Below, piece by piece: positions 1 through 7,767 of a stretch of DNA of 8,471 nt. This DNA comes from Planctomycetaceae bacterium (GTDB lineage Bacteria > Planctomycetota > Planctomycetia > Pirellulales > Pirellulaceae). The position numbers and the translations under genes are program-made. The stretch is taken from NCBI GenBank assembly GCA_003506095.1, contig DNWZ01000532.1, positions 1 to 8,471 of the forward strand, read 5' to 3'. Positions within the stretch are counted from its first letter, which is position 1; every line of letters begins with the position of its first letter. The notes under the pieces are model-generated. The model saw only the letters and a program-made list of their open reading frames with translations, was not told where the DNA came from and ran no database searches.

Positions 1-1
1 A

Positions 2-2104
2 CTGGGGATGTTGCAACGGGTGCGAGTGGCGCTGCGCCCGGAGCTTAAATTGATCGTGATGTCGGCAACGCTCGATCCCGAGCCGATTGTCAGCTTTTTG
101 GGCGATGCACAAGCAGTGACCAGCCTGGGACGATCGTTTCCGGTTCGTGTCGAGCATACCGCGTCAAGTTCGCGCGACCGGATCGGCGATCAAGTGGTGG
201 CGATCCTGCCCAAGGTGTTGTCGGCCACGTCGGGACATGTCTTAGTATTCTTGCCGGGTGTGGGTGAAATCCGGTCGACACGCCGCGCGATCGAGTCGTC
301 GCGGATTCGTAACGAAGCGGAGTTATATGATTTATATGGCAGCATGTCGCCCAAAGACCAAGACCTTGTGCTGCAGCGATCGACGACACGGAAAATCATT
401 CTTGCAACCAACGTCGCTGAGACGTCGATCACGATCGAAGGCGTAACGGCGGTCGTCGACAGTGGACTGGCGCGTGTGCTGAGTTTCGATTCACAGGTCG
501 GATTGCCCAAACTGCAATTGGAGCCGATCTCGCAAGCTTCGGCCCAACAGCGTGCCGGTCGCGCCGGGCGCACCGAGCCCGGGATCTGCTATCGATTGTG
601 GCCCGAAGTCTCGCACCGCGCCCGACGCTCGGTCGACTTGCCCGAAATCCAACGCGCCGACTTCAGCGGTGCGATGTTGACGCTTGCCGCTTGGGGCGAA
701 CGCGATGTTTTTGATTTCCCCTGGTTGACGCTCCCGACGCTCGACGCCGTCGAAGCCGCTCGCCTGTTGCTGCGACGGCTCGACGCGATCGACGACCAAG
801 ATCTTATCACCGATCTTGGCAAACAGATGATCGCCCTGCCGCTGCACCCCCGTTTGTCGCGATTGGTGATCGAAGCGGCACGTTATGATGATATCGATCG
901 CGCGTCGATCGCGGCGGCATTGTTAACCGAACGTGATCCGTTTCGTGACAGCCATTTTTCGCAAACGATTAATTCTGATCAAGCTTGCGACCTGTTAGAA
1001 CGCGTCGATCGATTACAAAACTTCGCGCGTACTGGCGATTCGTCGGTCAATGCGATCGCGGCAAGAGAAGTCTTGCGGGCGGCTGATCAAATCGCGCGTT
1101 TGATCGATCGGCCACAACGGGCGCTGTCTTCTGCGTCGGACGAAACTTTCAAGCGTGCGCTGCTAGCCGCCTATCCCGATCGGCTGGCGCGACGTCGGCG
1201 ACCGGGCGACGATCGTGGCGTCATGGTCGGCGGCCGTGGTGTGAAGATTGAATCGCAATCGATTTGCCGCGATGGCGAATTATTCCTTTGCTTGGATGTC
1301 GATTCGGGTGGCACCGAAGCGAAAGTGCGGATGGCGTCGGCGATCGACGAATCGTGGCTGGACGCGCGAAGGATTCGCACTGTCGATGAACCGTTCTTTC
1401 ATCCGACACTTCAATCCGTTGTCGCGCGGCGAAGACGCTACTTTGAAGATTTGATGTTGAACGAATCGCCGATCGCGTGCCAGCCGACGGCTGAAACGGC
1501 AAAGTTGTTGGCGGACCAAGCGTTTGCGAATCTCGGCAATCTGTTCCCCAGCGGCGATACGGAAGTGAGTCGCTTTATCGAACGAGTGCGTTTCTTGACG
1601 ACGAATCTGCCACAGTCGGATCTTCTGCCGCTGGATGACGACGCGGTCAAAGCGGTTTTGTTAGAACTCTGTCAAACGCGCACTTCGTTCAGCGAATTGC
1701 GAACGGCGCCGTGGATCGATTATTTGCGTGGATTGTATGATTATGACAAACTGCAATGGATCGACCAACACGCGCCGGCGAAAATGAAAGTCCCCAGCGG
1801 CAATGCGATCACGATTCAGTACGCCGACAGCAAACGACCGTGGATGGAAGTGAAGATTCAAGAATTGTTTGGTTGGAAGACGACGCCGCGACTCGCCGCT
1901 GGCAAGGTCGCCATCCAGTTGCACTTACTTGGCCCCAATCATCGGCCACAGCAGATTACCGAAGACTTGGAAAACTTCTGGAAAGAAACTTATACGATTG
2001 TTCGCAAAGAATTGAAACGCCGATATCCACGCCATCATTGGCCCGATGATCCGACGACGGCAACGGCAACGCCGCGCGGGTTGAAGCCAAAGGACGGCGT
2101 TTAG
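2..2104 (+). CDS. hrpB: ATP-dependent helicase HrpB, 5'-truncated by window edge
   Basis: DEAH-box superfamily 2 RNA-type helicase of the HrpB family. The frame is open from base 2, so the ATG at 8 is internal and the true start lies left of the window. Counting from that ATG, motif III (SAT) is at residues 19-21, motif V (TNVAETSI) at 134-141 and motif VI (QRAGRAGR) at 181-188, with the ATP-contacting arginines. A helicase-associated HA2-type region follows at about 255-345. The C-terminus has the HrpB-specific domain, including VPSG, QELFGW, LHLLGP (about 639 on), DLENFW and a final RYPRHHWPDDP, which closely matches the family's YPKHPWPxDP ending. HrpB proteins are usually about 800-850 residues, so roughly 100-150 residues carrying Walker A and the DEAH box are missing from view. 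The cellular role of HrpB is poorly defined in most bacteria. It appears functionally unrelated to the LPS genes downstream and is separated from them by 210 bp. The family call is very secure. Confidence 0.95.
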   Translation: MGMLQRVRVALRPELKLIVMSATLDPEPIVSFLGDAQAVTSLGRSFPVRVEHTASSSRDRIGDQVVAILPKVLSATSGHVLVFLPGVGEIRSTRRAIESSRIRNEAELYDLYGSMSPKDQDLVLQRSTTRKIILATNVAETSITIEGVTAVVDSGLARVLSFDSQVGLPKLQLEPISQASAQQRAGRAGRTEPGICYRLWPEVSHRARRSVDLPEIQRADFSGAMLTLAAWGERDVFDFPWLTLPTLDAVEAARLLLRRLDAIDDQDLITDLGKQMIALPLHPRLSRLVIEAARYDDIDRASIAAALLTERDPFRDSHFSQTINSDQACDLLERVDRLQNFARTGDSSVNAIAAREVLRAADQIARLIDRPQRALSSASDETFKRALLAAYPDRLARRRRPGDDRGVMVGGRGVKIESQSICRDGELFLCLDVDSGGTEAKVRMASAIDESWLDARRIRTVDEPFFHPTLQSVVARRRRYFEDLMLNESPIACQPTAETAKLLADQAFANLGNLFPSGDTEVSRFIERVRFLTTNLPQSDLLPLDDDAVKAVLLELCQTRTSFSELRTAPWIDYLRGLYDYDKLQWIDQHAPAKMKVPSGNAITIQYADSKRPWMEVKIQELFGWKTTPRLAAGKVAIQLHLLGPNHRPQQITEDLENFWKETYTIVRKELKRRYPRHHWPDDPTTATATPRGLKPKDGV

Positions 2105-2195
2105 GCCCGTGATCGGCGCGTCATTAATCGGCTGACAATCTGTGTGAAAACCAAGCACGCCGATGACACCGCATACGGCTGGCCAATGCTAGCAA

Positions 2196-2214
2196 GTCGG
2201 CCCTATGGGCTGGT
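2196..2214 (+). terminator. weak hairpin, possible hrpB terminator
   Basis: A GCCC-TAT-GGGC hairpin at 2200-2210 extends outward through G-U and C-G pairs to about 2196/2214 and is followed by a poor T-containing run (TCTTGTCT). It lies 92 bp after the hrpB stop and about 100 bp before kdsD. The stem relies on several wobble pairs, the loop is only three bases, and there is no real U-tract. It is therefore only a candidate for transcription termination. The rest of 2105-2314 shows no convincing gene or promoter. Confidence 0.25.
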
Positions 2215-2314
2215 CTTGTCTCCTGATGCCCGAGGTGGGTATCGTTGCGCGGTCATGAAGACTGTTGCCTCGATGGCATGAAAAATCACAAACAGGGTTA
2301 GGGACGAACCGGGC

Positions 2315-3430
2315 GTGAGCGAAATGGCTTCCGAATTACCGCTGACGCCGCTCGAAGGGTTGCGGACGATCCGTGAAGTCGTAGCGGCTGAAGCGGCTGC
2401 GCTTGCGTCGGTCGCACGCATGCTTGGCGGCGAGGCTGTCGAAGCGGCCGAGCGTATCGCGGCTTGCACGGGTTGTGTGGTTGTCACCGGCGTCGGCAAA
2501 GCGGGCTGGGTTGGACAAAAATTGGTCGCCACGCTCGGATCGACCGGCAACCGTGCTCATTTTCTGCATCCCAGCGAAGCGATTCATGGCGATTTGGGAC
2601 GGGTTGGTCCAGACGATTTAGTGATCGCGATTTCCAACAGCGGCCGCAGTGAAGAGGTGCTCAAGATCGCTCCGCACCTGCGTCATCACAGCGCTGGGCT
2701 GATCGCGATGACCGGAAATCGCAACAACCCGTTAGCCGAACTGGCCGATTTGGTCGTTCCGATCGGCGATCATGCCGAAGCCGATCCGCTCGGTTTGGCA
2801 CCCACAACCAGCACGACGGTGATGATGGCCGTGGGTGACGCGATCGCGGTTTGGGCGAGTCGTTTGGTCGGTTTTCAATCGACCGATTTTGCACGTTTTC
2901 ATCCCGGCGGCAGCCTCGGATACAAGCTCGCGCCGGTGAATCGATTGATGCGACCGATTGATCAGTGTCGCACGGCATCGGCGACGGTAACGGTTCGTGA
3001 AACGATGGTTGTCACCGGACGCACGGGGCGACGGACCGGCGCGGTGATGTTGTTGGACGCTGAAGGCCGAATCGTTGGCTTGTTCACTGACAGCGACTTG
3101 GCGCGGTTGCTGGAAAACCGCCGGGAAGACCTGTTGGATGCCAACATTGCCGATGTGATGACGACGCGGTTTACAAAGGTCCAATCCGGGACGCTGTTGG
3201 TCGAAGCGATCGAGATTCTTCGCGAGCGACGGATCAGCGAGTTGCCGGTTGTGGATGCAAGCGGTCGGCCGCAGGGGTTGCTGGACATAACGGATGTGAT
3301 TTCAGCGGTTGATATCGGCGACCAGGAACAGATGTCCAATCGAAATGAAAAAGCTTGGCCAGCGGCGACGCCAAGCCAACGCTCGTTCGGTCGTCAAATG
3401 CCTCGCTTGGCCAAACGGAGTGCAGGATGA
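2315..3430 (+). CDS. kdsD: D-arabinose-5-phosphate isomerase (SIS + two CBS domains)
   Basis: Cytoplasmic enzyme converting D-ribulose 5-phosphate to D-arabinose 5-phosphate, the first committed step to Kdo for the LPS core. The N-terminal SIS domain spans about residues 45-200, with GVGKAG, HPSEAIHGDLG, ISNSG, PLGLAPTTSTT and FHPGGSLG. K62, E114, E155 and H196 keep exactly the spacing of the E. coli catalytic set I recall (K59, E111, E152, H193), so the enzyme should be active. Two CBS domains follow at about 209-272 and 277-332. After them comes a 38-residue polar, basic tail not expected in the ~328-residue E. coli enzyme; it covers the stretch that carries the kdsC ribosome-binding site. 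The start is GTG at 2315, with AGGG at 2300-2303. An in-frame TGA at 2279 excludes a much longer form, and ATG at 2324 is the alternative. The gene ends in an ATGA overlap with kdsC. The paralogues KpsF and GutQ are possible by homology, but the kdsC neighbour favours KdsD. Confidence 0.93.
   Translation: MSEMASELPLTPLEGLRTIREVVAAEAAALASVARMLGGEAVEAAERIAACTGCVVVTGVGKAGWVGQKLVATLGSTGNRAHFLHPSEAIHGDLGRVGPDDLVIAISNSGRSEEVLKIAPHLRHHSAGLIAMTGNRNNPLAELADLVVPIGDHAEADPLGLAPTTSTTVMMAVGDAIAVWASRLVGFQSTDFARFHPGGSLGYKLAPVNRLMRPIDQCRTASATVTVRETMVVTGRTGRRTGAVMLLDAEGRIVGLFTDSDLARLLENRREDLLDANIADVMTTRFTKVQSGTLLVEAIEILRERRISELPVVDASGRPQGLLDITDVISAVDIGDQEQMSNRNEKAWPAATPSQRSFGRQMPRLAKRSAG
3417..3429 (+). promoter_or_regulatory. 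kdsC ribosome-binding site and ATGA stop/start overlap
   Basis: GGAG at 3417-3420 lies six bases before ATG 3427 and inside the 3' end of kdsD. The start codon overlaps the kdsD TGA as ATGA, which suggests translational coupling. It also decides the kdsC start: an in-frame TTG at 3355 would add 24 low-complexity residues read through the kdsD tail and is much less likely. Confidence 0.75.
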
Positions 3431-3960
3431 GTCGTCAATCCGATTTTGATTTACCGGTTGCGGAGCCGATTCGGCTGATATTGTCGGACGTTGACGGCGT
3501 GATGACGAGTGGCCAACTTTGGTTCGATGCCGCTGGTGGCGAGATCAAGCAATTTCATGTTCGCGACGGCATGGCGATCAAAGTTTGGCAAGCTTCGGGG
3601 ATGCAATTCGGGATTGTGTCGTCGCGAAACAGTCCAGCGGTCACTCGCCGCGCGGCTGATGTTGGCATTTTGCATGTCCTGCAAGGCGTTGATCCGAAAT
3701 TACCTGCGGTGATCGAACTGCTGCGGGTGATCGGGGTGCAGCCCCAGCAGGTCGCGTACATCGGCGACGATTTGCCCGATTTGCAAGTGATGCGTTACGT
3801 GGGGTTATCGGCTGCGCCGGCCGATGCGTGCGATGACGTGCTAGCCGAAGCGACTTGGGTGATGAGAACCGGTGGCGGTTGTGGGGCGATACGAGAGTTG
3901 GTCGAGCGTTTGATGCGATCGACGTCGAGTTGGGAGGAGCACGCGGTGCCGACGGCATGA
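3427..3960 (+). CDS. kdsC: 3-deoxy-D-manno-octulosonate 8-phosphate phosphatase (KdsC, HAD family)
   Basis: HAD-superfamily phosphatase that hydrolyses Kdo 8-phosphate to free Kdo plus phosphate in the cytoplasm, before CMP activation by KdsB. The product is 177 residues, close to the 188 of E. coli KdsC and typical of the small cap-less C0 HAD class that works as a tetramer. HAD motif I is SDVDGV, with nucleophile D21 and acid/base D23. Motif II is the IVSSR segment, with S65. The motif III lysine is K91 in VDPKLP, and motif IV is YIGDDLPD with D114, D115 and D118. The C-terminal GGGCGAIRE (about 149-157) corresponds to the GGxGAxRE element of KdsC that helps form the active site of the neighbouring subunit. 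The gene is coupled to kdsD by the ATGA overlap. The related CMP-sialate phosphatase/NeuA-type HAD enzymes are an alternative, but the kdsD partner supports KdsC. Confidence 0.93.
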   Translation: MSRQSDFDLPVAEPIRLILSDVDGVMTSGQLWFDAAGGEIKQFHVRDGMAIKVWQASGMQFGIVSSRNSPAVTRRAADVGILHVLQGVDPKLPAVIELLRVIGVQPQQVAYIGDDLPDLQVMRYVGLSAAPADACDDVLAEATWVMRTGGGCGAIRELVERLMRSTSSWEEHAVPTA

Positions 3961-3981
3961 GCTTGCCGGCACTGATTGACC

Positions 3982-6900
3982 ATGCCACTTCGACTGAAAC
4001 GCTATTCCGCATCGCTTGTGACGTTGGGCATCCTGTGCGCCGTTTACCAGTTTACGTTCGTGCTGTGGTTACAGCCTGAGACGCTGCTGCCGATCGAGTT
4101 CGCGGGAACGCGTGTCGTGGCGCACAGCGCATCGATGTCGGCGATCTACCCCAAAGATGCTTGGCAATTGGGGAATTGCAAGCGATTGCAGACGCGTGAC
4201 GGTGCATTGTTGTTTGAAAACTGGGAACAGATCGGCGACGATCAATGGAAATTGTGGCCATTGAGCGTCGTGTTGGGGATGAACAGCGAAACGCCATTGG
4301 TTATCGACGCTCCTGAAGGCGCCGAGATCAAGTTTGCTGAATCGTTGGACATGTTAAGCGGTGGTGCGCCACCGATTGAACGTGGACGAATGATCGGCCA
4401 AGTGCGGATTCGGTCGGTCGGAAAAGCGTTTGCGATGGGCGACACTGGCGACCAGGATTCGTTATCGACAGAGGGTCATTTGGAGATCGTGTCGAGCGAT
4501 TTTGGGATCGACTTTCGCAAGATTTGGACGACTCAGCCGATCGTTGTCAAAATCGGCGACATCCGTTTGGCTGGACGCGATTTGACGTTGCACTTGGCCC
4601 CCATGGGACGAATCCAATCGGGTGGCGAAGCGCCGCTGTCGATCCTGAACCGTTTGGAATTGATTTACCTTGATGATTTAACGGTGCCGTTGCCCGAAGG
4701 TGGTCTGTGGCGATCGGGGCCTGCGGCCAAATTGGCTGACCAATCGGCAACGCGAGTGCCATTGGCGCCGCCTGTGCGACGATTGCCGGTTCCGGGGGCC
4801 GAAGCGCCACCGCCGGCGATGGCGAAGTTGCGTTGCGCGGGCCGGGTCGTTTTTCAGTTTAGCACGAACGAATTGGCGCTCGAAAATCGTGTCGTGCTGG
4901 AACACCGGACAGACGAAGCGATCGATATTTTTGAATGCACAACGCTGCGAATGCGGTTCGCCGACCTGCTCAATCGCCGACCTGCGGTTGCGCCGGACGA
5001 TCCGCTGGCGAGGTTCTTGGTCGACAGCCAGTCGGTCACTGGTGGGGGAAAACCGGAGCAGTCGATTGACGACTTTTTGATCAGTGTCGTTGCCGAAGGG
5101 ACGCCGGCGAGGATGCGTTTGCCGAGTTTTGCGGCCGACGTTTCAGCCGAAAAAATCGACTTCGACGCGCGAGCTGGGTTGCTGCAGATGAGCGGCATCG
5201 GTGGGGCAAGGATTACCTATGGCGGCCATACCTGGCGGTTTAAAAACTTTACCTATCAATTGAATCCGACCGACCCCAAGAAAATTGGGACGTTCGATGC
5301 GATGGGGTCCGGACTGGTTGAGTTCGCTGGGCCGACCGAGTTGCCGATCCGAAGGTTGCGGTGGGCCGACGGGATTCAATTAAGCCAGCCGGACCCGTCG
5401 GGACAATTCACCATCCGAGTCGATGGCAGCGTTTCGGCATTGATGAACGACGAAGGCGAGTTCAATTGCGACTCGGCGATGCTGGTTTTGCAGGCTGGCG
5501 ACGAAGCGTTGGAAGGTGACCAATGGTTGCAAGCGACCAAACCGGTGCGTTTCCAAGCAACGGGCCAAGTCAGCATTCAGTCGCCAATGGTCAATGTCGC
5601 GACACGCTTGTTGAGGCTCTATTTTGACTTTGACGAAACGGCGAAATCGATTTCGCCTGATGCGGGATCGGTAACAGCGGACGGAAACTCGGTCGCAGCG
5701 CACCCGCTTCGTCGCTGGGTTCGCCAACCGAGTGACGATGGAAAACAAATCGGTGAGGGTGGAGTCAATGCCGATGGAACGCCAGCCATTGTTGTTGGGG
5801 CTGCGACGCCGGTCCAAGGCCCCCGACCGATGATTCATGGCGACACGATCAATGCCAAACTGCGTCTATCGGGTCGCGAGTTAACGGCCAGCGACCTGAC
5901 CGTCGTGGGCAATGTGACGTTGCGACATATGCTGGAAACCGCTGCTGGCGCGATCCCCGCAGTGCTGACCGGCCAACGTTTGCAATTGCGTGACACCCAG
6001 GGTGACGAGATTTTGCAGATCGGCAGCGGAATCGACAGTCCGGCGCGATTGTCCGTTGGTGACGGATTTTTCATCGGTCCGTTGATTCAAGTTCGCTTGG
6101 CCGACAATTTGGTCTGGATCAAAGACGCCGGTGAGTTCCAAGTGCCGTCGCAGATGCTGCCTCAGACCATCGCCACAAAACCTGACTTTTCACCGATTGA
6201 CGATTCCATCGCCGGCCCCCAAGCACCGAAAACGCGTCCGCCGACAAATGTGTCTTCGATGAAATGGGTTTCGCCCCCGCGTTGCCGTTGGCGTGGCCAA
6301 ATGATGTTTGACGGTTCGCGAGTCGTGTTGACCGATGGCGTTGATATTCGCGGCGCGGTGATGGCGGGTAAGGAACAGGATGTTTGGGACATTGATCTGA
6401 TTGGCGATCAATTGCAGGTGGTTCTCAGTGGTGAAGTTCGGATGCGCGATCCGGAATCGATGCGTTCGGCGACGATCGACCAGGTAAATATCACTTCATC
6501 AAAATCGCATCCTTTGGTCATTACGGTGAATCAATTGTCGGGCGTTGGTGTTCGCAAAGGACGGCACGTTTTGACGGTACCTGAACTGACGATGCGACCG
6601 GAAACGTCCCAGTTGAGTGGGGTGGGCGCCGGATGGTATCGCGCTTGGATCAAAAACGAACGTGGCGGGCTGGCGTCTACCGTGACCAGCGGTGGTTTCC
6701 GGCCGTCGGAGCCGACAATGACCGGGGTGCATTTGGTCTTTAAGGAATCGTTGCAAGCGAATATGAATCTGCAGAGCCTCGATTTCCTGCGCGCCGTTCG
6801 CATCGCGTCCCGCGAGGTAAAATCATGGGACGATGTGATTGATGTCGAGGCGATCCAAGGGTTGCGTCAGGGCGAATCGACGCTCGATTGCGACCGATTG

Positions 6901-7239
6901 CGATTAGCGATCGATCAAACACAGCCGCCCGGCCTGGACAGTCCGCCTTGGGAAATGGAAGCAATTGGTAACGTGGTCTATCACACGCGGAATGAACGCG
7001 GATTGTACAATGGGGTCGCCGAGCGAGCCGCTTATACGGCGGCCAAAGACCAATTCCTGATCGAAGGCCAGCCCGGACGTAGCGCGACGATGAATCAGAC
7101 GTTGCCCACCGGTGCGGCCGGCACGAATGCGGCTGTGAAGCGATTGAGCGTGAACACTCGTACGATGGAAGTGATCAATGTGGAGTTTGATCGTTTGCAA
7201 TTGGGGCCGCTGCCCAATTTTGCGAAAGACAAAAAGTAG
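3982..7239 (+). CDS. giant membrane-anchored LptC/LptA (OstA)-like protein
   Basis: A 1085-residue protein starting at ATG 3982; TTG 3976 is possible and in-frame TGAs at 3958 and 3973 block anything longer. No good ribosome-binding site lies directly upstream. A short basic N-terminus and one hydrophobic segment (about residues 10-28) predict an inner-membrane anchor with the rest in the periplasm, as in LptC. The remainder is beta-rich, with no enzyme motif. Several stretches resemble OstA/LptA repeats: about 163-206 (an LptC-like 'IDFRKIWTTQP' section), 282-329, 366-429 (starting AEGTPAR), 474-503 and 522-553, 614-664, 768-815, and 966-1040, where AIGNVVYH and later AERAAY and IEGQPGR follow the LptA pattern of GNV, AxxAxY and LxGxP. 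E. coli LptC and LptA are each only about 190 residues. The position after kdsD-kdsC is where lptC-lptA sit in many Gram-negatives. Inferred role: periplasmic LPS transport, combining anchor and bridge. The gene is secure; the function rests on synteny and pattern recognition, and it could instead be an AsmA-like or other beta-rich envelope protein. Confidence 0.8.
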   Translation: MPLRLKRYSASLVTLGILCAVYQFTFVLWLQPETLLPIEFAGTRVVAHSASMSAIYPKDAWQLGNCKRLQTRDGALLFENWEQIGDDQWKLWPLSVVLGMNSETPLVIDAPEGAEIKFAESLDMLSGGAPPIERGRMIGQVRIRSVGKAFAMGDTGDQDSLSTEGHLEIVSSDFGIDFRKIWTTQPIVVKIGDIRLAGRDLTLHLAPMGRIQSGGEAPLSILNRLELIYLDDLTVPLPEGGLWRSGPAAKLADQSATRVPLAPPVRRLPVPGAEAPPPAMAKLRCAGRVVFQFSTNELALENRVVLEHRTDEAIDIFECTTLRMRFADLLNRRPAVAPDDPLARFLVDSQSVTGGGKPEQSIDDFLISVVAEGTPARMRLPSFAADVSAEKIDFDARAGLLQMSGIGGARITYGGHTWRFKNFTYQLNPTDPKKIGTFDAMGSGLVEFAGPTELPIRRLRWADGIQLSQPDPSGQFTIRVDGSVSALMNDEGEFNCDSAMLVLQAGDEALEGDQWLQATKPVRFQATGQVSIQSPMVNVATRLLRLYFDFDETAKSISPDAGSVTADGNSVAAHPLRRWVRQPSDDGKQIGEGGVNADGTPAIVVGAATPVQGPRPMIHGDTINAKLRLSGRELTASDLTVVGNVTLRHMLETAAGAIPAVLTGQRLQLRDTQGDEILQIGSGIDSPARLSVGDGFFIGPLIQVRLADNLVWIKDAGEFQVPSQMLPQTIATKPDFSPIDDSIAGPQAPKTRPPTNVSSMKWVSPPRCRWRGQMMFDGSRVVLTDGVDIRGAVMAGKEQDVWDIDLIGDQLQVVLSGEVRMRDPESMRSATIDQVNITSSKSHPLVITVNQLSGVGVRKGRHVLTVPELTMRPETSQLSGVGAGWYRAWIKNERGGLASTVTSGGFRPSEPTMTGVHLVFKESLQANMNLQSLDFLRAVRIASREVKSWDDVIDVEAIQGLRQGESTLDCDRLRLAIDQTQPPGLDSPPWEMEAIGNVVYHTRNERGLYNGVAERAAYTAAKDQFLIEGQPGRSATMNQTLPTGAAGTNAAVKRLSVNTRTMEVINVEFDRLQLGPLPNFAKDKK

Positions 7240-7302
7240 GTCATCGGTAACAATCCAACTCTGTGAAATCACTCAATTCGCTCTTGTATTACGGTCGCTC
7301 GA

Positions 7303-7752
7303 TTGCTTAGGGTCTTTTACATCCTGCCATCGATCTGGTCCAACCGACCGGTCGGTGCAAAACTGCGATTGGCAATGTTGGCCGCCGCATTGTTGTGTGC
7401 AGTTCCATTGGCCGTTGCCGGGCGATTACAACCGCATCCCGACGGCTTAGGAACTCATCAACAACTCGGACTGCCGCCATGCACGATTCGCGTGATGTGG
7501 GGAGTTCGCTGTCCGTCGTGTGGCATGACAACATCGTGGTCATACTTCGTGCGTGGGCGATTGTGGATGAGTTTGAGGTCGAATGTCGCCGGCACATTGC
7601 TGGCGGTGATCGCATCGTTGGCTGTGATTGTATTGTTCTCAGGGTTCGCGAGTGGCAAGATGCCCGGACGCGGAAGTTTGGTGTTTGCCGCCTGGGGCAT
7701 GGTTTTGGCATGGATAGTTGCCATCGCTGATTGGGCGTGGCGGTTGGTTTAA
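7303..7752 (+). CDS. DUF2752 small membrane protein
   Basis: A 149-residue protein from TTG 7303. The hallmark of DUF2752 is visible: LGLPPC followed by GVRCPSCGMTTSW, giving C60, C70 and C73 with a CPSCGMT motif that could bind metal or form a disulfide. Hydrophobic segments at about 22-40, 94-115 and 124-147 predict three membrane spans, with the cysteine motif between the first and second. The first span is preceded by a basic stretch (NRPVGAKLRL). An in-frame TGA at 7264 limits the start. There is no ATG before 7375, which would give 125 residues and cut the basic lead-in; neither site has a clear ribosome-binding site, so the start is uncertain. Family function is unknown. The gene follows the giant LptC/LptA-like gene by 63 bp and precedes the lipoprotein gene by 27 bp, so co-transcription is plausible. 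A role in LPS transport is not shown by the sequence. Confidence 0.88.
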   Translation: MLRVFYILPSIWSNRPVGAKLRLAMLAAALLCAVPLAVAGRLQPHPDGLGTHQQLGLPPCTIRVMWGVRCPSCGMTTSWSYFVRGRLWMSLRSNVAGTLLAVIASLAVIVLFSGFASGKMPGRGSLVFAAWGMVLAWIVAIADWAWRLV

Positions 7753-7767
7753 ACGAGAGACTCATTG

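Noticed and set aside
2255..2281. 8-codon mini ORF (MKTVASMA) upstream of kdsD
   Set aside because: It has no ribosome-binding site and no attenuator-type hairpins or repeated regulatory codons; a frame this short occurs easily by chance.
2732..3184. 150-codon open frame on the - strand
   Set aside because: It is antisense to kdsD, which has fully conserved catalytic residues. The translated product is arginine-rich and featureless, typical of a shadow frame in GC-rich DNA.
3355..3426. 24-residue N-terminal extension of KdsC from TTG 3355
   Set aside because: GGAG six bases before ATG 3427 and the ATGA overlap mark the real start; the extension reads through the kdsD tail and has no counterpart in KdsC proteins.
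3955..3984. Possible kdsC-giant protein fusion by stop-codon readthrough, since both are in the same frame
   Set aside because: Two TGA codons (3958 and 3973) separate them, with no selenocysteine-type hairpin seen. The giant protein's N-terminal membrane anchor needs a free start, so separate genes are the simpler explanation.
5380..5838. 152-codon open frame on the - strand inside the giant gene
   Set aside because: It is a shadow of the LptC/LptA-like gene, with arginine-rich composition, no ribosome-binding site and no recognisable domain.
7307..7765. 152-codon open frame on the - strand
   Set aside because: It lies entirely opposite the DUF2752 gene, whose + strand frame has the diagnostic CPSCGMT motif and membrane spans. 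The antisense product is composed of low-information serine/arginine/proline-rich sequence with no motif.
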